A stretch of DNA of 64,000 nucleotides from contig NW_004624801.1 in NCBI RefSeq assembly GCF_000247695.1, forward strand, positions 6,966,046 through 7,030,045, in the 5' to 3' direction. Shown one piece after another: positions 1-11,338 of the stretch. The notes under the pieces were generated by a model. That model searched no databases. It had not been told where the DNA came from and saw only the letters and a program-made list of their open reading frames with translations. Numbering within the stretch: position 1 is the first letter of the stretch; each line of letters starts with the position of its first letter. The translations under genes were made by a program, and so were the position numbers. The stretch comes from Heterocephalus glaber (taxonomy: Eukaryota > Chordata > Mammalia > Rodentia > Bathyergidae).

Positions 1-59
1 TGTCACCTGAGGCCACGACTGCAGCCCCGGGGAACAGAGGAAACCGGAAGCACATGCGT

Positions 60-425
60 ATGTGTACACCTGTGTCTACATCCGTGTGGATTGTGTGTGC
101 ACCTGTGTGTGTGTATGTTTTCTCACGTGTGTATTGGAATATGCCCGTGCATATGTGTATGCACATGTGCACCTATGTTCTCACATATGTATCTGAATGA
201 GCGTCCACACGTGTAGATGTTTGCACACGTGTGTTGCATGTGTTCGCACACATGTGTAGATGTGAGTGCACTTGTATGTGTATGTGAACGCATGCCTCCG
301 CTCGCGTATAGATGTATGTGTACCCGTGTGTTGCATGTATACGTGTGCAAGTGTGTAGATCTGTGAGCACTGCGTGTGCTTGTGTGTGCGCACGTGTGTG
401 GCAGCAGGTGGCTCCGGGACACAGG
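60..425. repeat. GT/CA-rich alternating purine-pyrimidine repeat
   Basis: A degenerate array of TGTGTG, CACACG and TGCATG words with interspersed ATGT and CGTGTG units. It is a diverged microsatellite or minisatellite. Long alternating purine-pyrimidine stretches can adopt Z-DNA. Open frames on the reverse strand full of His and Thr come from the repeat and are not genes. Confidence 0.85.
401..414 (+). promoter_or_regulatory. CTCF-like site (two mismatches)
   Basis: GCAGCAGGTGGCTC matches the CTCF core CCASYAGRKGGCRS except at the first and thirteenth positions. It sits at the end of the GT-rich repeat. It is a weak candidate on its own. Confidence 0.3.
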
Positions 426-639
426 CCATTGGTGGCTTAGTTACTTCTCTCCATTTCGTCCCCTGCCTGAGTGTTGTCCCTCTCACCTCTTCTCTGGAGC
501 AGGGATGACAGATGGTCACCGTCCTGGAGCTGGGCCCAGGCCGTGTCCCCAGAGCCAGCAGGCGGATTCGGAGTGAGCCCGCTGCGATGACCGGCGGGCT
601 GGGGGATCAGTGTCGCTCTCCACAGCCCTGCCACTGCCA

Positions 640-1420
640 CAGCCGGGAGCACCATGTGCTGTGGAAGGGGCTCAGGTGCACTGGGCAGGACTTGAACCCG
701 GGCCTGCCCCCCGCCCCGCCCCCGCCCCCCGGTGCGGCCGGTGACCCCCGGTCCGGAGCCCGGCAGTCCCGATGGCGCCCTGCCCCGCTCAGGCCTCAGG
801 TAGGGTGGGAAGGGGACCTTGGTGTCACCCGCACCCAGAACGAGAGAGGGGAAGGGCCCGGGGGGGGGGCGGGCCTCAGAGCGGCGGGGCCCGGGGTGGC
901 AATGAAGAGTCTGAGAGAGGGGCTGGACGGCCGCTAGAGGGGCCCGGCGGGTGCCCGCCCCGGCGCCCGCTTCCCCTCCACTGGCGCCGGCCTCGGTGAC
1001 CGCGCGTTGCCGGGGCGACAGCGCCACCTGCTGGCGCCCGCGAGTCTGTGCCCTGGGCAGCCCCGCGTCCGGAGCTGCACCCGGAGTCCGCCTGCACCCC
1101 AGCCTGGAGGGGCGCTTTCCGCCTGGGACTCCCTAGTGGGCCTGGAGGGAGGGACCAGCCGCCCTCCAGAGCCTGCGGGACCACCGCGCGCGCCACAGCG
1201 ACCTCCAGGCGAGTACCTGCCGGGCGGGGCGGGGCCAGCTCTCGCGGGACCCGGCCCAGGTTGCCTGGCCGAGTCAGCACTGCCTCTCCTACGGGAACCC
1301 CCCTACCTGCCTCCCCTGAGTCCCCTCGCCTCCGAGGGAGCTGAGTCCCTTTCCTATTCGAGGCCCCCTCCACCGGGGCCCCTCTGCAGGCCCTCGCTCC
1401 GCCCGGCCTGGCCTTGCTGG
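640..1420. promoter_or_regulatory. CpG-rich segment far upstream of septin 9
   Basis: GC-rich sequence with many CpG dinucleotides (for example around 720-780 and 945-1090), about 21.5 kb upstream of the v1 exon. No exon of a known gene is recognisable. It could be a CpG island promoter of an unannotated transcript, an insulator (it contains an exact CTCF consensus) or a regulatory element. Confidence 0.5.
1021..1034 (-). promoter_or_regulatory. CTCF consensus site (exact match)
   Basis: GCGCCACCTGCTGG is an exact match to the reverse complement of CCASYAGRKGGCRS, so the motif lies on the - strand. It is embedded in CpG-rich sequence. With uniform base composition the exact consensus would be expected about 0.03 times on both strands of 64 kb. 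Confidence 0.6.
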
Positions 1421-1599
1421 CCCTCTGACCCCGCTGCTGACCCTCCCGCTCTGGCCTCCGCAGGCTCCGGGCACCCCACGCCTTGGGCTCCTGTCCCCCC
1501 TTGTGGGGTGGCCCCTCCTGACCTCCTTCTTCCCTGACTTCTCAGCCTCCTTCCTCTTCACGTGCCCCCCGCCCAGGCCTGGTCCTGCCCTTCCTTTTC

Positions 1600-2428
1600 T
1601 GTTCCCCCCTCAGCCGCCTGCCCGTGCACCTGCCAAGTGGAAGTCATCGGAGTCCTCATCATCCTTGGAGCAGTGCTCCGCCCCCACCGGGGACCACAGG
1701 GCACCCGCTCTGGCTGGGAGAGTGAACCCTGCTTACCCACCTGCCCAGCTCAACTCGGCCGCCCCCTGTGCTCCCCCCGCATCTCCCCGACTGAGCTCCA
1801 GACCCCTGCCTGGCCCCCTCTTCTCTGCCCTGCTGCCCCTGGTCCAGCTTCATCTCCCCCAGGGGACGGCTGGGTCCCCACCCCCTGCCGTCCTCCTTGC
1901 ACATTGGAGCCACCCTGCTCTGCTGTGAGGTGTCGTCCCAAACACAGAGGATGCCCCATCATCCTCCTGCTTGGTGGGCCTCAGGGGCCCCCATTGCCTT
2001 CCAGTGGAGCCCAAACTCCTGAACAAGTCTTGGGCCGGCCCCACCTCCTGGGTCCCCTGTCCTTGTCCAGCCACATGAACTGTGCCCTGATGGGCCACGT
2101 TCACTTCCCCCAGCACCCTCAAGTGTGGACATCCTGAGCCTGAAGTGTCCTCTCCCCATTTCCGGGCTCTGCCTTCCCCAGTGGAACTCAGCTAGTACTA
2201 TCCCCTCTGAGAGGCCTTCTATCATCCCCAGTGTGATTTGGCGCCCTGTCTGCATTCCCCTGGCACAGTGGACGCCTCTGGCCACTTGTTGTGTGGTTTC
2301 CTTATTTCCTTATTCTTTTTGCATTGAGATGTGAGTCCCTTGGATAGGAACTGGGCCTTCACAATTGTCCTCTCAGTAGCAATCATAGAATCTCCTCGAT
2401 GCTTAGTGAATTTGAGGTTCCCTCCCCC
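1600..2428. other. Unique GC-rich sequence, no gene seen
   Basis: Pyrimidine-rich, non-repetitive sequence with open frames on several strands but no coding signature, splice context or recognised repeat. Confidence 0.5.
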
Positions 2429-2429
2429 T

Positions 2430-2541
2430 TTATTTGAGACACGATTGTGCTAAATTGTCCAGGCTGCCCTCAAACCTGAGCTCCTCCTGGCTCAGCCTCC
2501 AGAGTGGCTGGGGTTGCAGGTATGTGCTACAATGCCCTGGG
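2430..2541 (-). repeat. B1-type SINE, antisense
   Basis: It carries the antisense B1 pattern: TTTGAGACA, the GCCTCAAAC-like and CTCAGCCTCCAGAGTGGCTGG blocks, and a CAGGTATGTGC end. It is diverged and lies at the left edge of the L1/SINE block. Confidence 0.75.
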
Positions 2542-2671
2542 CTTCTCTCTTTTTAGCACAAGTATTTAGCACTATAAATTTCCCTCTCAGGATCCTTTTG
2601 CTGCATCCTACATATTTTGGTATGTTGTATTTTAATTTTCACTTTGTTTTATATGGTTCTTAATTTACTCT

Positions 2672-2833
2672 CATGAGGCAGGAGGATTATAAGTTCAAGG
2701 CCAGCCTGGACAACTTAGCAAGACCCTGTCTCAAAATAAAATAAAAAGGGCTGGGGATGTAGCTCAGCACTGCAATACTTACCTAGCATGTATGAGGCCT
2801 TGGGTTCAATCCCTAGAAATGAAAAAAAAAAAA
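2672..2833 (+). repeat. B1-ID composite SINE, sense, 5' truncated
   Basis: It starts in B1 (GAGGCAGGAGGATTATAAG) and continues through AAAATAAAA into an ID-like half (GGGCTGGGGATGTAGCTCAG), ending in an A-tail at about 2821-2833. It is inserted in the L1 relic. Confidence 0.85.
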
Positions 2834-3189
2834 GTGTATTGTTTAATTTCCAAGTGTTGGCACATTTTTCTATAGTCTTCCTATTATTGATCCTTAATTT
2901 GATTCAGGGTCAGAGAACATATTCTGTATGATTTTGATTCTTTTGAATTAGTTACTTTTATTTTATGACCCAGGATACAGTTGGCCTTAATGAATGTTCC
3001 ACTGACATTTAGCATATATTCTGCTGTTGAGTGGAGTCTTCTGTACTGGGTCTCGTGGCTGGTTGTGTTGCTTAGCTCTTCCATGTCCTTTGGATTCCCT
3101 TTATTCCTGCTGTTCTTACCCTTCTGCCACCTGACCGGAGTGGGCTGTTGAAGTCCCCAGCTGGAACTGTGGATCCTGTTTTGTTTGGG

Positions 3190-3275
3190 GTTTTTTTGGT
3201 ACCAGGGATCGGACTCGGGTCCTTGTGCCTGCACAGCAGGCAGTGAAACCACTGAGGTAAGTCCCTGGCTCAGTC
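3190..3275 (-). repeat. ID element, antisense
   Basis: The T-run followed by GGTACCAGGGATCGGACTCG and ending near CACTGAGGTAAGTCCCTGGC is the reverse complement of the window's tRNA-Ala-derived ID consensus. Confidence 0.85.
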
Positions 3276-3559
3276 CTGGTTTTTCCTTCTGCTCTTGGTT
3301 TTGCTTCCTGTATTTGAGGCCCTGCTGTTTGGTGCACACAGTTGGGGGCTGTTCTTGACCTCCTTGTCATTGTGCAATGTTCCTCTATCTTTACTAATTT
3401 TCTTTGCTTGAAAATCAATTTATCTGATATAAATCTATCCATTCATGCTTTTAAAAAATTAACATTTGCACAGTTTATCTTTTTCCATCTTTTTACTTTC
3501 AACCTACCTATACTGTTGAATTTGACATGAGTTTCTTGTAAAGAGAGCACAATTGGCTC

Positions 3560-3645
3560 TTTTTTTTTTTTGGTACCAGGGATCGAACTCGGGACCTTGT
3601 GCTTTCGAGGCAGGCATCAGAACCACTGAGCTAAATCCCCAGCCC
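3560..3645 (-). repeat. ID element, antisense
   Basis: Near-consensus copy: T-run, GGTACCAGGGATCGAACTCG, then CACTGAGCTAAATCCCCAGC. Its low divergence suggests recent insertion in the L1 relic. Confidence 0.9.
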
Positions 3646-3689
3646 TCTGGCTTTTAATTGGCATCTTTCAATCCTTTGGTTTTGTTTTT

Positions 3690-3779
3690 TGTTGTTGTTT
3701 TTTGCAGTACTGGAGATTGAACTCAGGACTTTGTGCTTGGGAGGCAGGCACGGTACCACGGAGCTAAATCCCCAGCCCA
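3690..3779 (-). repeat. ID element, antisense
   Basis: Older copy starting AGTACTGGAGATTGAACTC and ending GAGCTAAATCCCCAGCCC. Confidence 0.85.
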
Positions 3780-4149
3780 TCAATCATTTGCTTTTAAGGC
3801 ATAAGTCTGCAATGTTATTTTTTTTTCCCCTTCCTGCACCATTTTCTAAAGGATCCCATCCTGATGTATTCCTAGTGTTTTTGAGTGTGTGGTACAGGTT
3901 TCTTACTGAGTTACAGTGCACACACATGATCTCTCAAGGTCTACTGGGGTTGATGTTTTAACACTTCAAGCGGTGCTTCTGCCTCGCTTTATCTCCCTTC
4001 TTTTAAATATCATCGATGTGACTGTCAGATGGTGTTATGGTTTTGTTTCAATCATGATAGCACTCCTAGCTGCCACAGTTTCAAATGAGTCATCTACTGT
4101 AATTTGAATTAGTGTTTCCCTGTAAACAATGCATTTTTTCTCCATGGAT

Positions 4150-4208
4150 TTCTTTTTCAGCGCTAGGGATTGAACCCAGAACCCTTGCATTAAGCTACAT
4201 CCCAACCC
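4150..4208 (-). repeat. Truncated ID-like element, antisense
   Basis: GCGCTAGGGATTGAACCCAG to AGCTACATCCCAACCC is a short, internally deleted ID-type half. Confidence 0.7.
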
Positions 4209-4214
4209 TCCTCC

Positions 4215-4298
4215 TCTTTTTTTTGTGGTATGAGGGATCAAACTCAGGACCTTGCACTTGAGAGGCAGGCATGTGCCACTGAGCTAAATCCCCAGCCT
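4215..4298 (-). repeat. ID element, antisense
   Basis: T-run, GGTATGAGGGATCAAACTC, and a CACTGAGCTAAATCCCCAGC end. It lies directly next to the truncated copy. Confidence 0.88.
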
Positions 4299-4321
4299 AT
4301 GAAAAGTCTCTTGTTTTGTAA

Positions 4322-4405
4322 TTTTTTTTTCTGGTACTGGGGATCAAATTCAGGACCTTGTGCTTGTGAGGCAGGCATGGTGCCACTGAGCTAAATCCCC
4401 AGCCC
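4322..4405 (-). repeat. ID element, antisense
   Basis: T-run, GGTACTGGGGATCAAATTC, ending CACTGAGCTAAATCCCCAGC. It is the fifth antisense ID copy or fragment within about 850 bp (3560-4405). Confidence 0.9.
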
Positions 4406-4436
4406 CTCTCTCCTCCTCCTCTTCATCCTCCTCTTG

Positions 4437-4735
4437 CTCTTTTTTGAGACAGGGTCTTGCTAAGTTCCTGAGTTGCCCAGACTAGGATTGTCTCGAGATC
4501 CTCCTGTCTCAGCCTCCAAGGGTTCTGGGCTTACAGTATTATATCCTCATACTTGGCTAAGGGTTTTTGTCTTTAGTTTTCATAAGTTTAATTATGATGT
4601 GTCTTGATGTCAGTTTTGTTTCGTTTTTAGGAGATAAGGCCTCACTATGTTGGCCAGGCAGGCCTCCAACACCTGGGCTCAAGCACTTCTCCTGCTTCAG
4701 CCTCTCAAGTAGCTAGGGCTACAGGTGCATACCCC
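4437..4735 (-). repeat. Two B1-type SINEs, antisense
   Basis: First copy about 4437-4558 (TTTTTTGAGACAGGGTCTTGC, CTCAGCCTCCAAGGGTTCTG). Second copy about 4620-4735 (AGGAGATAAGGCCTCACTATG, TCAGCCTCTCAAGTAGCTAG). Both are 7SL-derived monomers. Confidence 0.75.
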
Positions 4736-5690
4736 TGAAATTGGTCTTGTATAGATTTTTTTGTCTTCTCCTGGTTGGAATTTGTTCTGTTTCTTGAATC
4801 TGTGGAGTTATGTCTTTCACCAAATTTGAGAAGTTTTAGCCATTATTTCTTCAAATACTCTCAACCTCTTCCTTCTCTTCTTAGACTCTGATAATTGAAT
4901 ATTACAGTTGGTTGTTGTTGTTACGGTCTCATAGATCTCTGAAGCTATGTTAACTTTTCAACAGTCTACTTTCTCCTTGTTCAGCTTGAGTCAATTAGAT
5001 TGATCTATGCTGAAGTTTACCGAGTCCCTCCTGAGAGTCTACATCGGAGTCCATCTGGGAAGCTTAAAAAATTTCTACTATTGCAGTTGGGCCCTGCATT
5101 CAGAGGTTCTGCATCTGAATATTCAACTAGCTTCAGAGCAAAAACATTTGGGAAACAAAAAAGCAGTCTGCACTAAATATGAATACACTTTTTTCTTGTA
5201 ATTAAAAATTCTTGCGATGTCTTGCTCCTTAAACAAAACAGCTTAACACCTGTTTATGTAGCATTCCCACTGTATTAGGTATCATAAGTGACCTAGAGGT
5301 GATCTGAAAGCTACAGGAGGACATGCACAGCTTCTAGGCAACTATACGCCACTTTATATAAGTGACTGGAGCCCTCCACAGATACCGAGGGACAGCTGTG
5401 TAATTTTCAGCTCTGTAATTTCTGTTTGGCTCTTTGTTTTGCTTTCCATTCCTTTGCAAAGAATTTCAATATTTTCATTCATTTCAAGAGACTTGACAGT
5501 TGCTTGTTGAACAGTTTTTATGATGGTTGCTTTAAATCCTGATCACTTCCTTCCAGTATCCAGTTCATCTTGATGTTGGTATCAGTCACTTGTCATTTCC
5601 TTCACATGGAGCTTTTCCTGCTTCTTGGGATCCTAAGTCACTCTGCTCACATCCTGAACATTTCAGTGCCTAAATTAGGAGGCTCTAAGC

Positions 5691-5692
<2 letters not shown>

Positions 5693-5733
<41 letters not shown>

Positions 5734-5744
5734 TGTGTGTGTGT
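5693..5744 (+). repeat. (GT)n microsatellite
   Basis: An almost perfect GT run of about 52 bases with one interruption (TATG). It directly abuts the next SINE. Confidence 0.97.
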
Positions 5745-5906
5745 TTTCTTGGGGATTGAACCCAGAGCCTTTGCACTGAGCTACTTCCCTAGACTTGTTT
5801 TTATATCTTCTGGCTAAGTTGCCTAGGCTGGACTTGAACCTGTGCTTCTCCTGTCTCAGTCTCTTAGAGTGCTGAGATTACAGGTGTGTGCCACCACACC
5901 TGGCTT
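5745..5906 (-). repeat. B1-ID composite SINE, antisense
   Basis: The ID half comes first on the + strand (GGGGATTGAACCCAGAGCC, GAGCTACTTCCCTAG). The B1 half follows (GCTAAGTTGCCTAGGCTGG, GTGCTGAGATTACAGGTGTG). Confidence 0.88.
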
Positions 5907-6317
5907 CCGGATCCTCTTTGATTGCTCCTTTTAGCAGCAGTCGCCCTGCCCACTGGTTGGTTTGTGCATCCTGGCTTGGTTTGTGGCTGTGTTCCTGTGA
6001 CAATCTGATGTTCAGAGCCTTTGCCCTGCTCTTGAGGTCTGTGGGCTGCTGTGTGGGGGGCAGAAGGAGCTTCCCCAGGCTTCTGTGTCTGTGAAGAAGG
6101 GAGCCCCGGCCATGGGGACAGAAGGCATCCCTGGGCCTGAGGCTTGTCGTGGTGGGCTTCCGCCTTGCCTCCCGTGTCTCCCCTCCCAGCTGCGCCTGTC
6201 TTTGGTGGCAAGTGGAGATTCAGAAGCAGTTCGTGAGGGACAGTTGCCCAGGCCGTTTGTTCTTGAGGGCCTCCGGGGAGCCCCTTCTCCCACCCCCAAG
6301 TTGGCAGCATCTCCTCC

Positions 6318-6331
6318 TGGCAGAGGGCGCT
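6318..6331 (+). promoter_or_regulatory. CTCF-like site (weak)
   Basis: CTGGCAGAGGGCGC fits CCASYAGRKGGCRS except at positions 2 and 3, with the core AGAGGGCGC intact. It is on the + strand. Confidence 0.3.
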
Positions 6332-8984
6332 GCAGGTGCTTTGAGAAGCCGGGCCACATTTGCCCCTGCCTGCTCATCCTGTAGGAATCAGTTGGACCCT
6401 GAAAGGAGGCACTGGCTGGAAAAGGCAGCCAACTGGTCCCCAGCCAAAGGGTGGGGTCGCAGGTAGGCGGCAGAGATGCTAGAACACACCCCACAGTGCA
6501 AGGGGATGGCATTTGGTGTGACTGGGGGGTCAGAATGACGAAGTGCCCGCCCTGCTGCCAGGAAGGGAGGTTGCAAGGCTGAGGCCCAGGAGATGGCCCC
6601 ATGTACCCCGAAACCTACACTCCAGGTAGATGTCCCTGACGTCACAGCCAATGGGCAGGGCTTGACCAGCCCCGTGGGGTGGGGTTTGTGGGCAACTTGT
6701 CACCCCTGCCTGGCAGCGTGGCTGGGCTCCTCAGTGTGCAGCTTGGCTCAGGCCTCTGTTCCCAGGGGCCCTCTCAGTCTCTGCTCCTCTCCCAGAACCC
6801 CTGCCTGAGTAGGGGGGAGTCATGGGAGGCTCAGTGTGGCAGCTTTTGGGGATGGAACGAGAATAAAGGGGGACCCAGAGCCCAATTCCATCTCACACTG
6901 CCCTGCTTGCTCCCGTGGACAGAAGGCATCTCTGAGAGGAAGAGTGGGTGGCAGGAAGAGGGTTCAGACCCGCCCTCCCTTGGTGCCAGTTTGCATCCCA
7001 GACCTGCAGCCCCCAGGGACGCAAGGCAGGGTGGCCTGCCGGGCACCTTGAAGGGACATTCAGATGCAGGAGTGTGTCCAGTGCAGACTTGCAGAGGGCC
7101 ATGCTCCCTGCTGCTGCATCTGGCACGGTGAGGGGCCCACAGCCCTGCCATAGGCGGGGAGCTGAGGCTCTGAGGGACCCAAGTGCAGGGGGCAGGCTCC
7201 TGAGCTCAGCTCTGATGAGGTGACCAGAGGTCTCCAGCTATGGAGGGCCAGCTGCTGCCCACACCCAGGCCCGTTCTGTGCCCCATCTCTCCAGCCCGGG
7301 CTGATCCTCAGGGCTTCCACCTTGCTGGGAGCTCCCCTGGGGGCCCACCTGTGGCCCCAGAAGTGTGACCTGGCACTGGGGGGCAGAGGCCCTGTCCCCA
7401 CACTGTCCCCCAGCTTGCCAAGGCCCCTCGTGGGCAGCCTCCTCCACCAGGCGCCTGTCTCCAGGGAAGCCTGTAATTTCCAAGGGCTGAGTCACTTCTG
7501 GCTGGCGAAGGCAGTCAGCACACTGCCTGGCACCGTCCTGACATGGGCTGTGGGGCCTGTGCCCGGGATCAGGAGGCCTGGCCTGTGAAGAAGTCTCTAA
7601 ATGCAAAGCATCCAGGAGGAGAATAATCATTCCCTCATTCCTTTGGCCGCCCACGCCACGAGCCCTGGCTGCTGAGGCTGGGGACTTTCCTGCCCCAGGA
7701 TGGCACAGAGCCTGGAAGCAGAGGATGGCAGGCCGCCCGTGTGGTTTGGGGAGGCACAGGCTGCATCTGTGCAGCACGTCCAGCAGAAGCCACTGGACAG
7801 CACCAGGGTTCCCAACTCGGAGCCGGGAGCTCACTGCAGAGCTGAGCTTAGACCGCAGCACTGCGTGTGCCTGGGAGCCCTGCTCTGAACAGGACGACTC
7901 GGGGTCTGTGCTGAGTGTGCAGGAAAGGCCGGAGCCAGAGCTGTGCAGGGATGCAGGCCGCCCTGGAACTGACTGGGGCCTGCTGGGGGGCGAGGTTTGG
8001 GGCATGGAGGTGGGAGCAGGAAGGGGCGTTCCCCTCCTCAAGCCGTGGAGAGCCCAAGGGAACCATGGAGAGCTCGCATCCTCTGCCGGGCCACGGGACT
8101 TTGGAGACTGGGTGAACAGTGGGGCAGCTGTGGAGGGCTTAGCTCCTGTCCCCTGCCATCACCCAGTGCGGAGGCCACACCAGCCCCTGGCCCCGGGCAC
8201 ACAGGCACACATGTCCCCAGAGCTGCTGCCTGGGGAGGACGCTTGGCCTTGCTTTGGGGCAGCAGGAGGGTGGGCCAGGCGTCCGCGGGGACTGCTGTCT
8301 GCAGGTGCTTGAGCCGGCTCCGGAGGGCTGTGTGTAGCCTCACGGTGGGACCTGCAGGTCATCTGCCACACAGCGAGGGTGGGCGGAGCGGGGCATCCGC
8401 CACGGGGCTGAGAGGCTTTGGCTCGGACGGCGTGTGACAGCAGATGTGACTGACCACCGTGAGATGGCTCCTGGTGCCGAAGGCTGGCAGGGAGGTGTGG
8501 GGACTGCCGGCGGCACTAATTCAGGAGTGAGGAGCCAGCAGGGCAGGGGAGGATGCAGTGGGGGGAAAGCAGCCCCACGGGCTTGGCCCTCAGCCTCCTG
8601 GGCACACTCAGCTGGCAGCTCTTCCCGAGCCTCCCGCCCGCCCCTCGTTCCGCACCCATCACTTACCCCAAACCTCCTCACCCCATCGCCCCTCATTCCC
8701 TGCCACCCCTTCACCCCATCACTTCCTTCACCTCCACTTCCTCCTCCTGTGACCTCGGCCCTGTTTCGTCATTTCCGGAAGCAGCACCTCTCGCCCCCTC
8801 AGCTGTGCCCTGACCTCACCGTGCTCCTCCTGGAGGGCACCAGGTCCTCCTAGTGTGGACTCACAGCAGTGCCTGGGCCTGCCTGGTTCCACAGCCTCCC
8901 CGTCCTGTCTGGGAAGGGTTGCCTTTGCCCAGGTAGCAGAAGATGCCAGGTGATCAGCCCCAGCAACACTCACCGAGCTGCCAC

Positions 8985-9115
8985 TTCTGGAGCCAGGCCC
9001 CAGGCTGGGCCCCTTCTTAGTCCCTGAAGCCCCCTTTCGAGGGGAGACTGTTGTTCCATTTGGCAGATGAAGCACCAAGGCTCTGAGAGGCACAGTGGCT
9101 CACCCGAGCTTGCTT
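8985..9115 (-). repeat. MIR-like relic, antisense
   Basis: A weak match to the antisense MIR core (TTGTTCCATTTGGCAGATGA, AGGCTCTGAGAGGCACAGTG). It is old and diverged. Confidence 0.5.
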
Positions 9116-10854
9116 GTTTTGGGGCAGCAGCCTCCCCAGAAGCCTCTGGGCCACCCTGGCACTGTTCCCTCAGCACCCAGCCTCTGACCCGGAAACAACC
9201 GTGGCTCCTGTGGGTTCTGTCCATCTGCAGCAAGAGGGGAGCCTCTCAGGCCAGGGCTCGGCTCTGCACCTGCATGCACTGGAGAGGGCGGGACCTCAGC
9301 CGGCACCCAGGAGGGCACGAGCTCACAGTGGCCATCGCGTCCTCCCTCAGACCTGGCCTGCTGAGTTGGCAGGAAGTCCCTCTTGGCCACGTGGGGTCCC
9401 CCTCCCCAGAAGTCACCCCCACTGGAGTGTGCATATGAGCTCTGTCACCGCCCTGCCCCGGTTCCCGCTGGGATGCCCACTATCCCAACCGCACAGTCCT
9501 TTCTGGCTTGGGACTCTGTGGCCTGGGCCACACTGGGTCACTTCCTGTGGCAGTTTCCTTGGATGTGCCCCTGGCCGCCATGCCGACCGAAAGGCTGACT
9601 TCCAGCCTCTCCTTGGCCATGCGTCTCATGGCTCCTGGCTCCTCTTTCTCCAGACCCCTGTCGGGTCCACTGCCACCCCTACCCCACGAAGCCAGTACTG
9701 CTGTCCACACCAGGCAGGGATCACTGCTCCCTGTCAGCTCTGCCTCTTGCTCTGCTCACAGTCCCCCACGTCTTAGGACAGGGGCTGAGAAAGCACACGG
9801 TGAACATGGGTCCTGAGTGTCGTCCCCACACCAGGGCCCTTCAGCAGCCCAGGCAGCCTCTGGGGACAGCTGAGGTTCCTGCCTCAGGGGACGGGAAGGC
9901 CACTGGGTGGGGGCACAGCATTGCCCAAGTTGGTCTCTTCTGGGGCCCCTCAGGCTCCAGCAGCCTTTGGTGTTGGGGGGTGCTGCTGAGGGGCCATGCC
10001 TGGGGCAGAGCTGACGCCCTGTGAGATGTCACCCCTGCTGTCACAGCTGAGTGGACACTCATGAAAACAAGCCCCTGACTCCACCAAAATGGCTGCAGTG
10101 GTCCCCTCTTTCCATTCAGAAAAGGCACCACCCTAGTGAGTTCTGGATCCACCCCCGATTTGTGCATTTGTGTAATGTCCCCCGGGGCCACTGAACCTGC
10201 CCAAGGACATGCCCACCAACCCTCAGCATGCAGACATCTGCACCCCTGTCCTTCTTCCACCCCAGAAGCCTTCCGGGAAATGGAGACAGGAAAGACAACT
10301 GGGCCTTGGACAGAAGAGAGGAGGCGGACAGGAGGCGGACAGGGTCACACAGTCACCCAGGGCATGACTCGGAGAAGAGGAGGTGTTTCAGGGCCATGTG
10401 AGTACCCTGCAAAAAGCAAAATAGTTCAAGCATCAGAAAAGAATGGAGATCTGTGTGTCTAGAGGTGGCCAACACCTGTGTCACCTGCTAGGGCAGCAAG
10501 GTGGACCCCTTCTCAGACTGGCTGCAGACCTCTCCCTCCCTCTCCCAGTAAGGTCGACAGGATATTAGACATGCAACAACAAAAACAAGTGGGTCAGTAA
10601 ACAGAGGGAATAAATGAGTGGGTGAATGTTATGTTTGCCAGGAAAAAGGAAAAAAGTTAAACAAGAAATGAAGGCTCCTCTGTACCTCCGCTGGGACTCC
10701 TTTCTTCCCTCTTCCCTGAGCTAGCTAACCACTCTCCTTATGTGACTTGTACCTTTACATTTATAAGTTTATATTTCTTTACCTGTATAAATATCCATAC
10801 TCACTTTCTAGAAATGTCCTTCTGCATGACTGATGTATCTGGACTTTTCTGTTA

Positions 10855-11004
10855 TTTATTTATTTAGAGACAATGTTTCGCTATGTAGTTCAGGCTGGCC
10901 TTGAACTCACTATGTAGCCTGGACAGACCCCCAAACCCTGAGACTCCTCCTGCCTCAGCCTTCCCAGTGGTGTGATTACAGGCATGTGGCACCATGCCCG
11001 GCTA
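10855..11004 (-). repeat. B1-type SINE, antisense
   Basis: GAGACAATGTTTCGCTATGT, GGCTGGCCTTGAACTCACTA, and GTGTGATTACAGGCATGTGG give the antisense B1 order, with an internal duplication of the ACTATGTAG block. Confidence 0.88.
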
Positions 11005-11338
11005 TCTGTTTTATTTTTGTGGTTTTTACCATGCCTCATTGTATCCCCTTCCTGTCTGCTGCTGGAGGGATAAGTGTCTCAACATTCTCTTTGTTGTTGT
11101 TGTTGTTGGTCTGGAAGCTGTAGGATGCTTCTTTTAGCTAGGTATACTTGTAAAATAGATATTTGACTATAAATATCTGTAGCAAAATTAGAAGTTACTC
11201 AGTATTTCTATCCTCCTGAGCAAGCTGGGACTTCTCACTCATTATAATCTACCCTAGTCTTTGCTATTGCTTTCACATTTCAGTTCTACCTTTTTAACAC
11301 ATGAAATTAGTTACTGTTATTTTCATTCTCAAAAAAAA

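Larger units (their letters stand above)
2555..5690 (-). repeat. Antisense L1 (LINE-1) relic riddled with SINEs
   Basis: Fragments typical of antisense L1 sequence recur through the block: a CCTACATATTTTGGTATG segment near 2608, a TTGAAGTCCCC segment near 3150, a TTTTTCCATC..TTTACTTTCA segment near 3481, and an AGCCATTATTTCTTCAAAT segment near 4838. The pieces between SINE insertions read as parts of one old element. It is inactive, with no intact ORF. The L1 assignment is confident; the exact ends and subfamily are not. Confidence 0.7.
5907..10848. other. Unique GC-rich intergenic sequence, no gene seen
   Basis: About 4.9 kb with few SINEs. Many overlapping open frames occur on both strands, as expected from the base composition; none shows a recognised domain or a splice-consistent structure. 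A MIR-like antisense relic is likely at about 8990-9110. The longest frame, at 7238-8041 on the - strand, is low-complexity Pro/Ser/Ala/Gln-rich and is not accepted as a gene. Confidence 0.5.

Noticed and set aside
7238..8041. 267-codon open frame on the - strand
   Set aside because: Ser/Pro/Gln-rich chance frame in GC-rich intergenic DNA without recognisable homology.
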